Source of the DNA: Paenibacillus andongensis
Lineage (GTDB): Bacteria; Bacillota; Bacilli; Paenibacillales; NBRC-103111
Length of the DNA: 64,000 bases
Assembly (NCBI RefSeq): GCF_025369935.1
Contig: NZ_CP104467.1
Span: forward strand, 1,619,001 to 1,683,000
Reading direction: 5' to 3'
The notes beneath the pieces were generated by a model. The model was given only the letters and a program-made list of their open reading frames with translations. It did not search any database and was not told where the DNA came from. Position numbers and translations under genes: made by a program. The first letter of the stretch is position 1. Every line of letters begins with the position of its first letter. Below are positions 25,906-34,980 of this stretch, piece after piece.

Positions 25906-26208
25906 GTGCATTTAACGGAGAGAGAAAAAGAAAAGCTGCTCATTACTGTGGCTGCTGATCTAGCACGCCGAAGACTTGCCAGAGGCTTGAAACTGAATTA
26001 TCCCGAAAGCATAGCGCTGCTAACCTCCGAAATTATGGAAGGAGCCAGGGATGGATTGACCGTTGCTCAATTGATGACATTCGGTACAACGATTCTGAGA
26101 GCAGAGCAAGTCATGGAAGGTGTACCTCAAATGATTCATGAAGTACAGGTAGAGGCTACGTTTCCCGATGGGACCAAATTAGTTACTGTACACGAACCCA
26201 TAACCTAA
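25906..26208 (+). CDS. ureA: Urease gamma subunit
   Basis: Smallest structural subunit of urease, 100 aa, full length. It begins [13 protein letters not shown] and contains the conserved [21 protein letters not shown] and [17 protein letters not shown] ending. GTG start at 25906 with AGGTG 5 nt upstream. First gene of ureABCFGD. With UreB and UreC it forms the nickel enzyme that hydrolyses urea to ammonia and carbamate. Confidence 0.97.
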   Translation: MHLTEREKEKLLITVAADLARRRLARGLKLNYPESIALLTSEIMEGARDGLTVAQLMTFGTTILRAEQVMEGVPQMIHEVQVEATFPDGTKLVTVHEPIT

Positions 26209-26241
26209 CTATACAAATGATGAATCGAAAGGGGCGAGAAG

Positions 26242-26625
26242 ATGGTTCCAGGCGAATATCGAACAGTCAAGGGATATATTGAAATGAATATAGGAAGACA
26301 AACGGTTCATTTGATCGTTACGAATACAGGGGATCGTCCCGTTCAAGTGGGTTCGCATTTTCATTTTTTTGAAGTGAACAGAGCGTTGGACTTCACGAGA
26401 GAACACGCCTATGGCATGCGTTTGGACATTCCCGCGGGAACGGCTGTCCGTTTTGAGCCTGGGGAACAGAAACCTATTCAACTTGTTGAACTTGGTGGAG
26501 CCAAACTTTCATATGGGCTAAATAACTTGAGTAAAGGCTTAGCTGCTAAAGGGAATATGTCAAGTGCTGCGAGAGAAAGATGGCAAACATGGGAGGGAAA
26601 GCCCGGTGAATCGAATAGATCGTAA
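26242..26625 (+). CDS. ureB: Urease beta subunit
   Basis: 127-aa structural subunit. Conserved features: [18 protein letters not shown]-like opening, [21 protein letters not shown], and [19 protein letters not shown] at 26242 after AAAGGGGCGAG. Its last 20 nt overlap the start of ureC, so the two are translationally coupled. Confidence 0.97.
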   Translation: MVPGEYRTVKGYIEMNIGRQTVHLIVTNTGDRPVQVGSHFHFFEVNRALDFTREHAYGMRLDIPAGTAVRFEPGEQKPIQLVELGGAKLSYGLNNLSKGLAAKGNMSSAARERWQTWEGKPGESNRS

Positions 26626-28321
26626 AAGTTATGCGCTAATGTTCGGGCCTACAACGGGAGATGCCATTCGTTTGGCTGATACCGGGCTTTGGGCACAAAT
26701 CGAGCATGATTACACCGTTTATGGTGATGAATGTAAATTTGGCGGCGGTAAGGTCATTCGTGACGGGATGGGGCAGTCCAGTGGAGCTACCCGTGACCAA
26801 GGTGTTCTCGATACCCTGATTACGAATGCAGTCATTATCGACCACTGGGGTATTGTCAAAGGTGACATCGGCATCAAAGATGGTCATATCGTGGGTATCG
26901 GCAAAGCGGGGAACCCGGACATTATGGATGGCGTACATCCCAATATGATCGTTGGTGCAAGCACGGAAGTTATTGCGGGTGAAGGTAAAATTGTAACCGC
27001 GGGCGGGATTGATGCTCATATTCATTTTATTTGTCCTCAGCAAATTGAAACGGCGCTTTCCTCAGGCGTGACAACGATGATTGGTGGAGGGACGGGGCCA
27101 GCTACTGGTACGAATGCCACGACTTGTACACCAGGTGCATGGCATATGCAGCGTATGCTGGAGGCAGCCGAAGCTTTTCCCATGAACTTGGGCTTTACGG
27201 GTAAAGGCAATGCATCTTTTCTAGCTCCGTTGAGAGAGCAAATTGAAGCGGGAGCTATTGGCTTGAAGCTTCATGAAGATTGGGGAACGACGCCGGCAGC
27301 AATCGACACGTGTCTCGAAGCAGCAGATCAATATGACGTTCAAGTTGCCATTCATACGGATACATTAAATGAAGCGGGATTTCTCGAGGATACGCTCGCA
27401 GCTATTAAGGGCCGTACGATTCATACGTATCATACCGAAGGAGCAGGCGGAGGGCACGCGCCGGATATTATCCGTGCCGCTGCTGAACTTAATGTACTAC
27501 CGTCTTCGACAAACCCGACACGTCCTTACACGATCAATACGATTGAAGAGCATTTGGATATGCTCATGGTGTGTCATCATTTGGACAGCCGTATACCCGA
27601 GGATGTTGCTTTCGCGGATTCCCGGATTCGCCCAGAAACGATTGCTGCCGAGGATATACTTCATGATCTAGGTGTATTCAGTATGCTAAGTTCGGATTCC
27701 CAGGCCATGGGGCGGGTTGGCGAGGTTATTATCCGTACATGGCAAACGGCCGATAAAATGAAGAAGCAGCGTGGGCCGCTGGCTCCCGATACGGAAGATG
27801 GCGACAATTTCCGCATTAAACGTTACATCGCCAAATATACGATCAATCCGGCGATTACGCATGGGATTTCGCATCTTGTCGGTTCCATTGAGCCTGGGAA
27901 ATTCGCGGATCTTGTCATATGGAGCCCGATGTTCTTCGGGGTTAAGCCGGATCTGGTACTCAAAGGCGGCAGCATTGCCTATGCGCAAATGGGAGATCCG
28001 AACGCTTCAATTCCAACGCCGCAGCCTGTATTTGGGCGTCCGATGTTTGCTGCTTTTGGCAAAGCTTTGACGCAAAGCTCGATTACCTTCGTCTCTCAAG
28101 CAGCCTATGATCGCGGCATTGCTGAGAAATTAGGGCTGCAAAAGCGTGTCGAGCCTGTGAAAGGCTGTCGCGATATTTCGAAAAAAGACATGATTCATAA
28201 TAACGGCACGCCTTCCATAGAAGTAAACCCAGAGACCTATGAAGTGAAGGTTGATGGGGAAGCCATTACTTGTGAGCCGGCGACCGAAGTGCCAATGGCG
28301 CAGTTATACTTCTTATTTTAA
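26606..28321 (+). CDS. ureC: Urease alpha (catalytic) subunit
   Basis: Catalytic subunit, 571 aa, standard length. The binickel site is intact: H138 and H140 in AHIHF, carbamylated K221 in GLKLHEDWG, histidines in [12 protein letters not shown] and [12 protein letters not shown], and an aspartate in SSDSQAMGR. The flap cysteine and catalytic histidine are in [20 protein letters not shown] (C323, H324). GTG start at 26606 has GGGAGGG 8 nt upstream and gives [19 protein letters not shown]; the frame from 26564 lies inside ureB. Confidence 0.98.
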   Translation: MNRIDRKSYALMFGPTTGDAIRLADTGLWAQIEHDYTVYGDECKFGGGKVIRDGMGQSSGATRDQGVLDTLITNAVIIDHWGIVKGDIGIKDGHIVGIGKAGNPDIMDGVHPNMIVGASTEVIAGEGKIVTAGGIDAHIHFICPQQIETALSSGVTTMIGGGTGPATGTNATTCTPGAWHMQRMLEAAEAFPMNLGFTGKGNASFLAPLREQIEAGAIGLKLHEDWGTTPAAIDTCLEAADQYDVQVAIHTDTLNEAGFLEDTLAAIKGRTIHTYHTEGAGGGHAPDIIRAAAELNVLPSSTNPTRPYTINTIEEHLDMLMVCHHLDSRIPEDVAFADSRIRPETIAAEDILHDLGVFSMLSSDSQAMGRVGEVIIRTWQTADKMKKQRGPLAPDTEDGDNFRIKRYIAKYTINPAITHGISHLVGSIEPGKFADLVIWSPMFFGVKPDLVLKGGSIAYAQMGDPNASIPTPQPVFGRPMFAAFGKALTQSSITFVSQAAYDRGIAEKLGLQKRVEPVKGCRDISKKDMIHNNGTPSIEVNPETYEVKVDGEAITCEPATEVPMAQLYFLF

Positions 28322-28361
28322 AAGAGTGGGAAGTCCCCGATCGAGGTGATGACACAAAGCG

Positions 28362-29087
28362 ATGACAACAAAGACAACGACATTTACGGAAGAGATAGCG
28401 CCTAGGTTTCACTGGCTTGCTTATCAGCAGCTTCTGGATTCAGCTTTGCCCATTGGCGGATTCTCTCATTCCTTTGGTTTGGAAACGCTCGTGCAGCAAG
28501 AGCGATTAACAACGATTGATGAACTCGAAGCTTATATTCGCACGATGCTCGCTTTTAGCTGGGCACCGTCAGATACGATGGTAATCAAAGCTGCCTATAC
28601 CCATATTCCAAGGCTGGAATGGGATCAGCTCTGGGAAATCGACCATATGCTGCATGTGCAGCGTATATCTAGTGAAGCGAGGAGCGGCGTTCAAAAGATG
28701 GGCCGCAGACTGCTCCAGCTATCGCGTTCGATGTACCCTGAGCTAAACTGGCAGCCTCTGGACGAAGCTGTGCAAGCCGGCCGCTGCAGCTCGAATCATC
28801 CGCTTGTCCATGGATGGGTAAGCTATCACCTCGGTGTGCCGCTATATCAAGCGGCGGAAGGCTATCTGTACAGCTGTATCATGACCTGTATCAACAGCGC
28901 GCTTAGACTCATGTCCATGGGTCAAACCCAAGGACAAATTCTTCTTGCGAAGCTGCTTCCTTTGACAGGAAGCGAGTGGCAGCGTGTAGCGCATTTGGAT
29001 CCCTTGGATGCGTATACGAATGCACCGGCAGCAGATATCGCCATGATGCAGCACGAAACGCTCTATTCGCGATTATTCATGTCTTAA
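28362..29087 (+). CDS. ureF: Urease accessory protein UreF
   Basis: Helical urease maturation factor, 241 aa, which recruits UreG/UreD to apo-urease. Family landmarks: LLDSALPIGGFSHSFGLETLVQ near residues 21-42 and SNHPLVHGWVSYHLGVP in the second half. The start is at ATG 28362; the SD GAGGTG lies 13 nt upstream, somewhat far, but an in-frame stop directly upstream leaves no earlier choice. ureE is not present between ureC and ureF. Confidence 0.93.
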   Translation: MTTKTTTFTEEIAPRFHWLAYQQLLDSALPIGGFSHSFGLETLVQQERLTTIDELEAYIRTMLAFSWAPSDTMVIKAAYTHIPRLEWDQLWEIDHMLHVQRISSEARSGVQKMGRRLLQLSRSMYPELNWQPLDEAVQAGRCSSNHPLVHGWVSYHLGVPLYQAAEGYLYSCIMTCINSALRLMSMGQTQGQILLAKLLPLTGSEWQRVAHLDPLDAYTNAPAADIAMMQHETLYSRLFMS

Positions 29088-29130
29088 TGAAGCAATTATG
29101 CCCTAATCATAATTTTTAGGAGGAATGACT

Positions 29131-29790
29131 ATGTGTCAAGGTCAAGGTCACCATCACCACCACTGGGAGAAACCTGATGTGGATCGGAGTCGCCCTATGC
29201 GTATTGGAATCGGCGGACCTGTGGGTTCTGGTAAAACAGCGCTAGTGGAGCGTCTAGCGCGGAAACTTAACAACCGCTATAGTATTGCGGTGATTACGAA
29301 TGATATTTATACGAAGGAAGATGCCCGTATTTTAATTAGCTCCGAGGCACTCCCTGAGGAACGCATTATTGGGGTAGAAACAGGCGGATGTCCGCATACA
29401 GCGATCCGTGAGGATGCTTCGATGAATTTCGAAGCTATTGAAGAGCTTGAGAAGCGTTTCGAGAATCTCGATATTATTTTCATCGAGAGCGGCGGAGATA
29501 ACTTAGCCGCAGCGTTCAGCCCAGAGCTGGTGGATCGCTTCATCTATATCATCGATGTTGCTCAGGGGGAGAAAATACCGCGCAAGGGCGGTCCCGGCAT
29601 TATGCGTTCCGATATGCTTATTATTAACAAAATCGATCTAGCCCCGTATGTAGGCGCCAGCCTGGAAGTGATGGATTCGGATACGAAGAAGATGCGCGGC
29701 GACCGTCCGTACATTTTCTCCAACCTGATGGGCGGCACAGGATTGGACGACATTGTCACATGGGTGGAACAGGAGTTCAGCCATGCCTAG
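29131..29790 (+). CDS. ureG: Urease accessory GTPase UreG with N-terminal His cluster
   Basis: SIMIBI-class GTPase that delivers nickel, 219 aa. P-loop GPVGSGKT (residues 29-36), the CPH metal motif in [31 protein letters not shown] and the [11 protein letters not shown] base-recognition motif are visible. The N-terminus carries five consecutive histidines (7-11), a possible nickel buffer. ATG 29131 is chosen over 29125 because AGGAGG would be only 1 nt from the latter. Confidence 0.95.
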   Translation: MCQGQGHHHHHWEKPDVDRSRPMRIGIGGPVGSGKTALVERLARKLNNRYSIAVITNDIYTKEDARILISSEALPEERIIGVETGGCPHTAIREDASMNFEAIEELEKRFENLDIIFIESGGDNLAAAFSPELVDRFIYIIDVAQGEKIPRKGGPGIMRSDMLIINKIDLAPYVGASLEVMDSDTKKMRGDRPYIFSNLMGGTGLDDIVTWVEQEFSHA

Positions 29791-30637
29791 CGTGACCGGG
29801 GAGATTAAGGCGGAATTTGCGGTACGCAGCGGCTTGACGCAGCTCGCCCACAAATACCATGCCTCCCCGCTCAAAATCGCCAAAACGTTTCGTTACGAGA
29901 ACGAAACGCTGCTCCAGGACGCCCATCCTACGGATCAATTAGGCGTCTATATGATGGACTGCTCCCCAGGACTCATGTCAGGGGATCATTACGAAATCAA
30001 CGTGCGCCTTGGAGACGGCGCGCGTGTTTTTCTAACGAACCAATCGTTCACGAAGGTTCATCCGTCTGAAGCTGGTCAGGGAAGCACGCAGCGCCAGACG
30101 CTTCATTTGGAAGCAGACGCGATGCTGGAATACATCCCAGAGCCCTTAATGCTCTATAAAGATGCCAGCCTAGCCGCTGAAATGGATGTTCATTTAGCAG
30201 CCGGGTCAGCATTGATTTTCTCGGATGTATGTTGTCCGGGGCGAACACAGCGAGGCGAAATATTTCAATACTCCCGTTATATGAATCGTATGAAAGTTTG
30301 GCACGGCAAGGAATTGATTTTTTATCAGAATCAAAGAATTGAACCAAAGACTATGCAGCTATCAGCACCAGGCTGCTGGGAGCGGGAAACTCATCTCGGT
30401 AATTTGTATATTTTCTCGGATCGCCTTAAACAACGTCATCTCGAGGAGGTATTGGAGAGTCTTGCGAAGCTTGAGGGTGTAGATGTCCGTATCGGAGCCA
30501 GTCTGACGTATAAATACGGTTTAATCGTCACTGTTATGGGAAGACATGCTTGGGAATTGCAGCTGGCTTTGACGAAAGCATGGCAGGATATTCGTCGCAG
30601 CTTATTAGCATTAACGCCATTAATGGTTACTAAATAA
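29783..30637 (+). CDS. ureD: Urease accessory protein UreD (UreH)
   Basis: Scaffold of the urease activation complex, 284 aa. Conserved parts: [47 protein letters not shown] and [21 protein letters not shown], split here over several segments. ATG 29783 overlaps the ureG stop by 8 nt and has AGGAG 7 nt upstream. Last gene of the urease operon; a terminator follows. Confidence 0.93.
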   Translation: MPSVTGEIKAEFAVRSGLTQLAHKYHASPLKIAKTFRYENETLLQDAHPTDQLGVYMMDCSPGLMSGDHYEINVRLGDGARVFLTNQSFTKVHPSEAGQGSTQRQTLHLEADAMLEYIPEPLMLYKDASLAAEMDVHLAAGSALIFSDVCCPGRTQRGEIFQYSRYMNRMKVWHGKELIFYQNQRIEPKTMQLSAPGCWERETHLGNLYIFSDRLKQRHLEEVLESLAKLEGVDVRIGASLTYKYGLIVTVMGRHAWELQLALTKAWQDIRRSLLALTPLMVTK

Positions 30638-30655
30638 TAAGATTAAACATGGATG

Positions 30656-30678
30656 GGAGCCCTTGGGGGCTCCTTTTT
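30656..30678 (+). terminator. Urease operon terminator
   Basis: GGAGCCC/GGGCTCC stem followed by TTTTT, 20 bp after the ureD stop. Confidence 0.85.
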
Positions 30679-30759
30679 CCATGGAATCGCATGCTCCGAT
30701 CATTTTTCACGCATACTGGAAGGAGAATCGACAATATGATGACAACTGCCTGCACTTCA

Positions 30760-30788
30760 TTGTCAAACGATGTAGGGGTTGGTATGAT
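30760..30788 (+). promoter_or_regulatory. Promoter of ctaB-sco operon
   Basis: TTGTCA (30760-30765), 17 bp, TATGAT (30783-30788), 55 bp before the ctaB start codon. Confidence 0.65.
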
Positions 30789-30843
30789 GGGAGTGTTCAT
30801 GATTAAGTTTGCTCGGAAATTCGACATAGAGGAGGACGTTTAC

Positions 30844-31821
30844 GTGGAAAATCAAGTTAGCTACGAAAGCGTTTCGAATGGTTCGTCACAAGGGTCCATT
30901 GGGGCAGAAACCATAGAAGCTAGCAATATGCAAGCATCGGCTGAGCCGGTAACCATGAAAGATTTCTACCGCTTGGTAAAGCCAGGCATTATTTATTCCA
31001 ATTTAATGACAGCTTTTGCTGGCTATTGGGTCGCTGCCCATTGGGATGTAAGCTGGGTACACCTAATTATGACGATGCTAGGAACAGCTCTGGTCATGGC
31101 AGGAGGAACGGTACTCAACAATTATTTGGACCGTGAAATGGATGCGAAGATGGAGCGGACGCAGAATAGAGCTCTTCCAAGCGGGAGAATGAGTGCGAAT
31201 GTCGTTCTTTGGTACGGTATTATTTTAGGAACGATCGGTCTGGGAGTCCTATATTTTGGAGCGCAATCGCCTCTAGCAACGTTGATCGGACTGATTGGCC
31301 TGTTCTTGTATGTTTGGCTCTATACGGCATGGTTTAAAAGGACTTCCGTATGGAGTACATTCGTTGGAGCATTCTCTGGAGCTACACCCCCCGTTATTGG
31401 ATATTGTGCCGTAAGTGGTACAGTTGATCTAGGTGCTATTCTCCTTTTTGCTTTCTTATTCCTCTGGCAGCCTCCGCATTTCTGGGCTCTTGGGATTCGC
31501 CGTATGGAAGAATATCGCGCTGCAGGATTCCCGCTTCTACCCGTCGTGAAGGGGACTTACGTGACCAAGATTAGTATGGTGCGTTATGTCGTTTTACTTG
31601 TTCCTGTAACCGTGATGTTAACGGCTTATGGATATGTAGGTTACTTGTTTTTATTCGCATCAACCATCTTAGGATTGATTTGGGCTTTCATGAGTATCAA
31701 AGGCTTTAAGGCAACAGGTGAGGCCGAAGTGGTATGGGCTAAGCGCATGTTTCTGTTCTCTCTGTTGTATTTAACTCTCCTATCGTTCCTCATGGTTATT
31801 GATACTGTGAAAATTAGTTAG
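30844..31821 (+). CDS. ctaB: Protoheme IX farnesyltransferase (heme O synthase)
   Basis: UbiA-family membrane enzyme that adds a farnesyl group to heme B, giving heme O for cytochrome oxidase, 325 aa. After a 40-residue hydrophilic N-terminus come about nine helices and the two Asp-rich motifs: NNYLDREMDAKMERTQNRALP and a second near LFLWQPPHFWALGIRRMEEY. The GTG at 30844 follows GAGGAGG by 8 nt; the frame open from 30649 overlaps the promoter and urease terminator and is rejected. ctaA, the next step, is at 48646. Confidence 0.95.
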   Translation: MENQVSYESVSNGSSQGSIGAETIEASNMQASAEPVTMKDFYRLVKPGIIYSNLMTAFAGYWVAAHWDVSWVHLIMTMLGTALVMAGGTVLNNYLDREMDAKMERTQNRALPSGRMSANVVLWYGIILGTIGLGVLYFGAQSPLATLIGLIGLFLYVWLYTAWFKRTSVWSTFVGAFSGATPPVIGYCAVSGTVDLGAILLFAFLFLWQPPHFWALGIRRMEEYRAAGFPLLPVVKGTYVTKISMVRYVVLLVPVTVMLTAYGYVGYLFLFASTILGLIWAFMSIKGFKATGEAEVVWAKRMFLFSLLYLTLLSFLMVIDTVKIS

Positions 31822-31838
31822 AATTGAGGGCTGAAGTA

Positions 31839-32471
31839 ATGAATACGTTTATCGGGAAAAATTGGTTTAAGCTAGCGCTGGGCGCTATTTTAATTGCCAT
31901 GATTGCATCATTTGCCTATAAATTATGGGCTAACGGCAGTGAACCGGACCAACGTTTAACAGCAATGAAACAAGCTCCTTCGTTTCAATTGGAAGACTTA
32001 GATGGCAAACCAGTTGCCTCTCAAGATATGGATGGTAAGGTTAGACTTGTATACTTCTTTTATTCCTTTTGCCCGGACGTTTGCATGCCGACGACTTTTT
32101 TGCTTTCTCAGGTTCAGGAATCTTTGAAGAAGAAAGACTTACTGGGTACTAAAGCAGAAATTGTATCGATAACTGTCGACCCAAAACGAGATACACCGGA
32201 AGTGCTTAAAGAATTCGGTAACCGATTCGAGTCGAAGCCAGTTCCGGGCGGGTGGACTTTCCTCCGCGGAGAGGAATCGAAAATTCACAAGCTTGCTGAA
32301 GATTTCGGCATTATGGTGATTAAAGAGAAGGATGGTAATTTCTCGCATTCCAATGCTATTCTACTGGTTGACCCCAAAGGAAAACTCCGGAATTATTATG
32401 ATGCGAGCAACCCGGAGTTGGATGTGGACCATATTGTCAAAGATGTTGTGACTTTATCTAAAGGAAAGTAA
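31839..32471 (+). CDS. SCO1/SenC-family copper chaperone
   Basis: Membrane-anchored thioredoxin-fold protein for Cu-A assembly of cytochrome c oxidase, 210 aa. N-terminal anchor (about 12-29), copper ligands C78 and C82 in FCPDVC, and the third ligand H170 in NFSHSNAI. ATG 31839 follows GAGGG by 8 nt, 17 bp after ctaB; a slightly longer frame starts at 31824. Co-transcription with ctaB supports the oxidase role. Confidence 0.93.
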   Translation: MNTFIGKNWFKLALGAILIAMIASFAYKLWANGSEPDQRLTAMKQAPSFQLEDLDGKPVASQDMDGKVRLVYFFYSFCPDVCMPTTFLLSQVQESLKKKDLLGTKAEIVSITVDPKRDTPEVLKEFGNRFESKPVPGGWTFLRGEESKIHKLAEDFGIMVIKEKDGNFSHSNAILLVDPKGKLRNYYDASNPELDVDHIVKDVVTLSKGK

Positions 32472-32492
32472 GTCAATCTTTCATCCTATTAA

Positions 32493-32846
32493 CTATTCAA
32501 AAGCAGGGTCTGGAGCAGGGTATTTGATATACTCATCTAGCCCTGCTTTTTCTAATTGCTGAATGATGTATTCCTCGGGTGTCCCTTCCACGCCAGCATA
32601 TCCTCTTCGCGTATAGATTTGTTCTGCGTCTGGAAATGTTTCTCGCAATAGAAAACGTATTTTTTTGCCGGAAGCATCATTATCAGTGAATATGAATACA
32701 TGATTGTCATCCGCTTTTTTTCTCAGTTCTTCGAGAGTCAATGAACTAGGGGTACCGAATGTGCAGAGGATCATGACACTTTCATCAACCACGCGTTTTA
32801 ACCGGCTTTTATCATTTTTACCTTCTACTATGATGACAATCGACAT
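32493..32846 (-). CDS. Small Toprim-domain protein (YusF-like)
   Basis: 117-aa protein made of a single Toprim fold. The catalytic-type Glu lies in IIVEGKND and the DxD lies in FIFTDNDASGKKIR. Similar stand-alone Toprim proteins (B. subtilis YusF) are annotated as putative nucleic-acid enzymes; the real activity is unknown. RBS GTGAGGAAA lies upstream of ATG 32846. Convergent with the ctaB-sco operon, single gene. Confidence 0.82.
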   Translation of the reverse strand: MSIVIIVEGKNDKSRLKRVVDESVMILCTFGTPSSLTLEELRKKADDNHVFIFTDNDASGKKIRFLLRETFPDAEQIYTRRGYAGVEGTPEEYIIQQLEKAGLDEYIKYPAPDPAFE

Positions 32847-32972
32847 GAGATTTCCTCACTTTTAGGTTTTTTTGTAGTATAACCCGTTTTCGCAAGTGAT
32901 CCAAGGATTTCATTCGACGATTAGGCGAATAGGATTGCGTAATTTCCCGGGAAATGACAGGGATTGACAGCA

Positions 32973-33003
32973 CAAAAGACGGCTTGATAAGCTCAAGCCG
33001 CCA
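32973..33003 (-). terminator. Terminator of the MFS gene
   Basis: CGGCTTGA/TCAAGCCG stem with TTTT on the minus strand. A longer outer inverted repeat (CGTAATTTC near 32937 with GAAATTACG near 33013-33021) encloses it. Confidence 0.7.
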
Positions 33004-33017
33004 TTTTGCCCGAGAAA

Positions 33018-34184
33018 TTACGTCGTGATAGGCGTTTTAAATGTGCGCAGCGGTAAGAGGGAAAGTGCCAGCATTAAGATGAAGAACGCGATGAAGTAAG
33101 AGGAAATGTGATCTCGAAGCTGCCCGGCCATCATCGGACCGATAAAGGCGCCAACGGAATAGGAAATGGAAAGAAGGGAAAAGACGCGTCCATATCGATT
33201 GCTGCTTGTTATACCGGCAAGAAGGGCAGCAAGAGCGGGGTAAATGACACCTTTCGCCATTCCGATTAGGAAAAGGGAAACAGCGAGCGGTACTGGCCAC
33301 TGAATGGCTAAACCGAAGAAAACGACCGCAAGCGATAAACTTCCGCAAACCGTTCGGATAAACGGCGGAATCTTATTTAAGAACCAGAAGCTGATGCTTA
33401 ACAGGGCGCCTAAACTGATTAAAGTGAAAAAAACGCCGGACGTTAAGATAGACTCTCTGGCCGACTTCATAAGTGGAAGCTCAAAGAAAAGAATGCCTTG
33501 TGAGCAGGAGAGTGCCATCGGAATGAGAAAGAATAACCATGGAATCGTTACACTGGCGGGTAGATCTGATTCATGACTCAACATGCCATGACCATGATGA
33601 TCTAAGATAGGGGATTTGCTCCCTGTTTGGGCTAAGAGCTGCTTTTCTTTCACACCGAAGATAGCAAGAATGCCTGTGACAATAAGAATCCAACCTAAGA
33701 CGGAGAAGGCTGTTGTAAACCCGATTTTGGCAACTAATACAGCGCCTGCTGCTGGAGATACCACGGAAGCAAGGGTATGTATGAGACCGTTGCCAGCCAT
33801 CAGTTTACTTTGGTGGATGCGATCCTTGGCTATGCGTGCAAGCAGCGATAAGCAGGCAGGGGATAAGAAGGCGAGTACGAATCCGCTAATCGAACGAATG
33901 TATAGCAAGTGCCAAGGATCTTTCACATTGGATTGAAAAAGTAAGATGATCCCTGCTACAATCAGGCTAAAGACAATAAAGATTTTACTTCCGTATTTGT
34001 CTACGCCGTAGCCAGCGATTAGATTCCCAGGCAAGTGTGTAATTGAGTATACGCCCATAATTAGCCCTATAAAAGAAGGAGCTGCTCCTAACGATAAGGC
34101 GAAGGGAGAAAGAATTGGGTACTGCGCGTGTAAATCAAAAAAAGCAACAAACATAAATAAGTACAACCAAATAGCTGTTCGCAT
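33018..34184 (-). CDS. Major facilitator superfamily transporter
   Basis: 388-aa transporter with about 12 hydrophobic helices and the MFS loop 2-3 motif in GYGVDKYGSKIF. A central cytoplasmic loop (about 175-205) contains a short His/Asp patch. The layout resembles multidrug/proton antiporters, but the substrate cannot be read. ATG 34184 after GAGGTGGTGAG. Single gene with its own terminator. Confidence 0.88.
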   Translation of the reverse strand: MRTAIWLYLFMFVAFFDLHAQYPILSPFALSLGAAPSFIGLIMGVYSITHLPGNLIAGYGVDKYGSKIFIVFSLIVAGIILLFQSNVKDPWHLLYIRSISGFVLAFLSPACLSLLARIAKDRIHQSKLMAGNGLIHTLASVVSPAAGAVLVAKIGFTTAFSVLGWILIVTGILAIFGVKEKQLLAQTGSKSPILDHHGHGMLSHESDLPASVTIPWLFFLIPMALSCSQGILFFELPLMKSARESILTSGVFFTLISLGALLSISFWFLNKIPPFIRTVCGSLSLAVVFFGLAIQWPVPLAVSLFLIGMAKGVIYPALAALLAGITSSNRYGRVFSLLSISYSVGAFIGPMMAGQLRDHISSYFIAFFILMLALSLLPLRTFKTPITT

Positions 34185-34295
34185 GTTCTCACCACCTCAA
34201 TCTTTTAGACTTGTCTCTTCTTAAGATGTACGCCGCTCGTCCGATAGATATGACCTTTCCATACAAATGACACAATTCTGTTTTTAGGAGGCTTT

Positions 34296-34451
34296 ATGGA
34301 CGCATATGTGATTGTTTTACTCGCTGGCGTGGCTATTTTCCTGGTTTTTCGGTTGAGACAGTCTTTTCGAAAAACAAGAAGCGGCGTCGATCAAACAGAA
34401 GAGATCGAACGAAAGTTAGCCCTGTTAAGGAAAAAAAGAGATGAAGATTAA
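34296..34451 (+). CDS. Small single-helix membrane protein, 51 aa
   Basis: A 51-codon gene: one membrane helix (residues 3-19), then a highly charged tail (RLRQSFRKTRSG...). AGGAGG lies 4-5 nt before the ATG. It precedes, on the same strand by 54 bp, the 144-aa and transglutaminase-domain membrane proteins, so it may be the first gene of that operon. Function unknown. Confidence 0.6.
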   Translation: MDAYVIVLLAGVAIFLVFRLRQSFRKTRSGVDQTEEIERKLALLRKKRDED

Positions 34452-34505
34452 GGATTCCCTGTAGTATGATAGGAAGGGACTTTTGGATAATTAGGAGGGG
34501 TTAGT

Positions 34506-34940
34506 TTGGATCAGTGGATTTCCTTTGCGCAGGATCGTTGGTACTTAATTGTAGCTGCTATTATTGTGCTTTTTATCGTGATCGGTATTGTGAAAACTGT
34601 GGTGAAATGGATTCTGGTCATCGCGATTGTTGGGGCTCTTGTCGTTTATGGAGCGAGCTATAAGGATAAAATAAAGGATATTGGGGCAAGCGTGGTTTCA
34701 CAAGTCGGTGATGAAATCAAAGATAAAGCTGTCAGTACGTTAACCTCGGAAGCTAAAGATGCAGAGTTTAAAGCGAATCCTGACGGTTCCTTCCTCATTA
34801 CGACGAAGAGCTTAAAGGTGGAAGGCAAAGCAGGGACGGATGAAGTGCAAGTCACCTTCCTTGGTAAAACATTTAAGATGAACGCGAACGCAGCCGTTAA
34901 TGCTTTCATCGAACAAGCAAAGAAAAACGCAAAGCAGTAA
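34506..34940 (+). CDS. Membrane protein of unknown function, 144 aa
   Basis: Two adjacent N-terminal helices (about 13-30 and 33-50), then a Lys/Asp/Ala-rich extracytoplasmic or cytoplasmic domain with repeated beta-strand-like segments (GSFLITTKSLKVEG, EVQVTFLGKTFKM). TTG start with AGGAGGGG 5 nt upstream. It is not recognised beyond that. It sits 40 bp before the transglutaminase-domain gene and probably shares its transcript. Confidence 0.78.
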   Translation: MDQWISFAQDRWYLIVAAIIVLFIVIGIVKTVVKWILVIAIVGALVVYGASYKDKIKDIGASVVSQVGDEIKDKAVSTLTSEAKDAEFKANPDGSFLITTKSLKVEGKAGTDEVQVTFLGKTFKMNANAAVNAFIEQAKKNAKQ

Positions 34941-34980
34941 GCAGAGTAATAGTTTGATTAAATTAGGATGGTGAGCAATC

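Noticed and set aside
30649-30843. N-terminal extension of CtaB from 30649
   Set aside because: It would begin inside the urease terminator and cross the promoter; GTG 30844 has a strong RBS.
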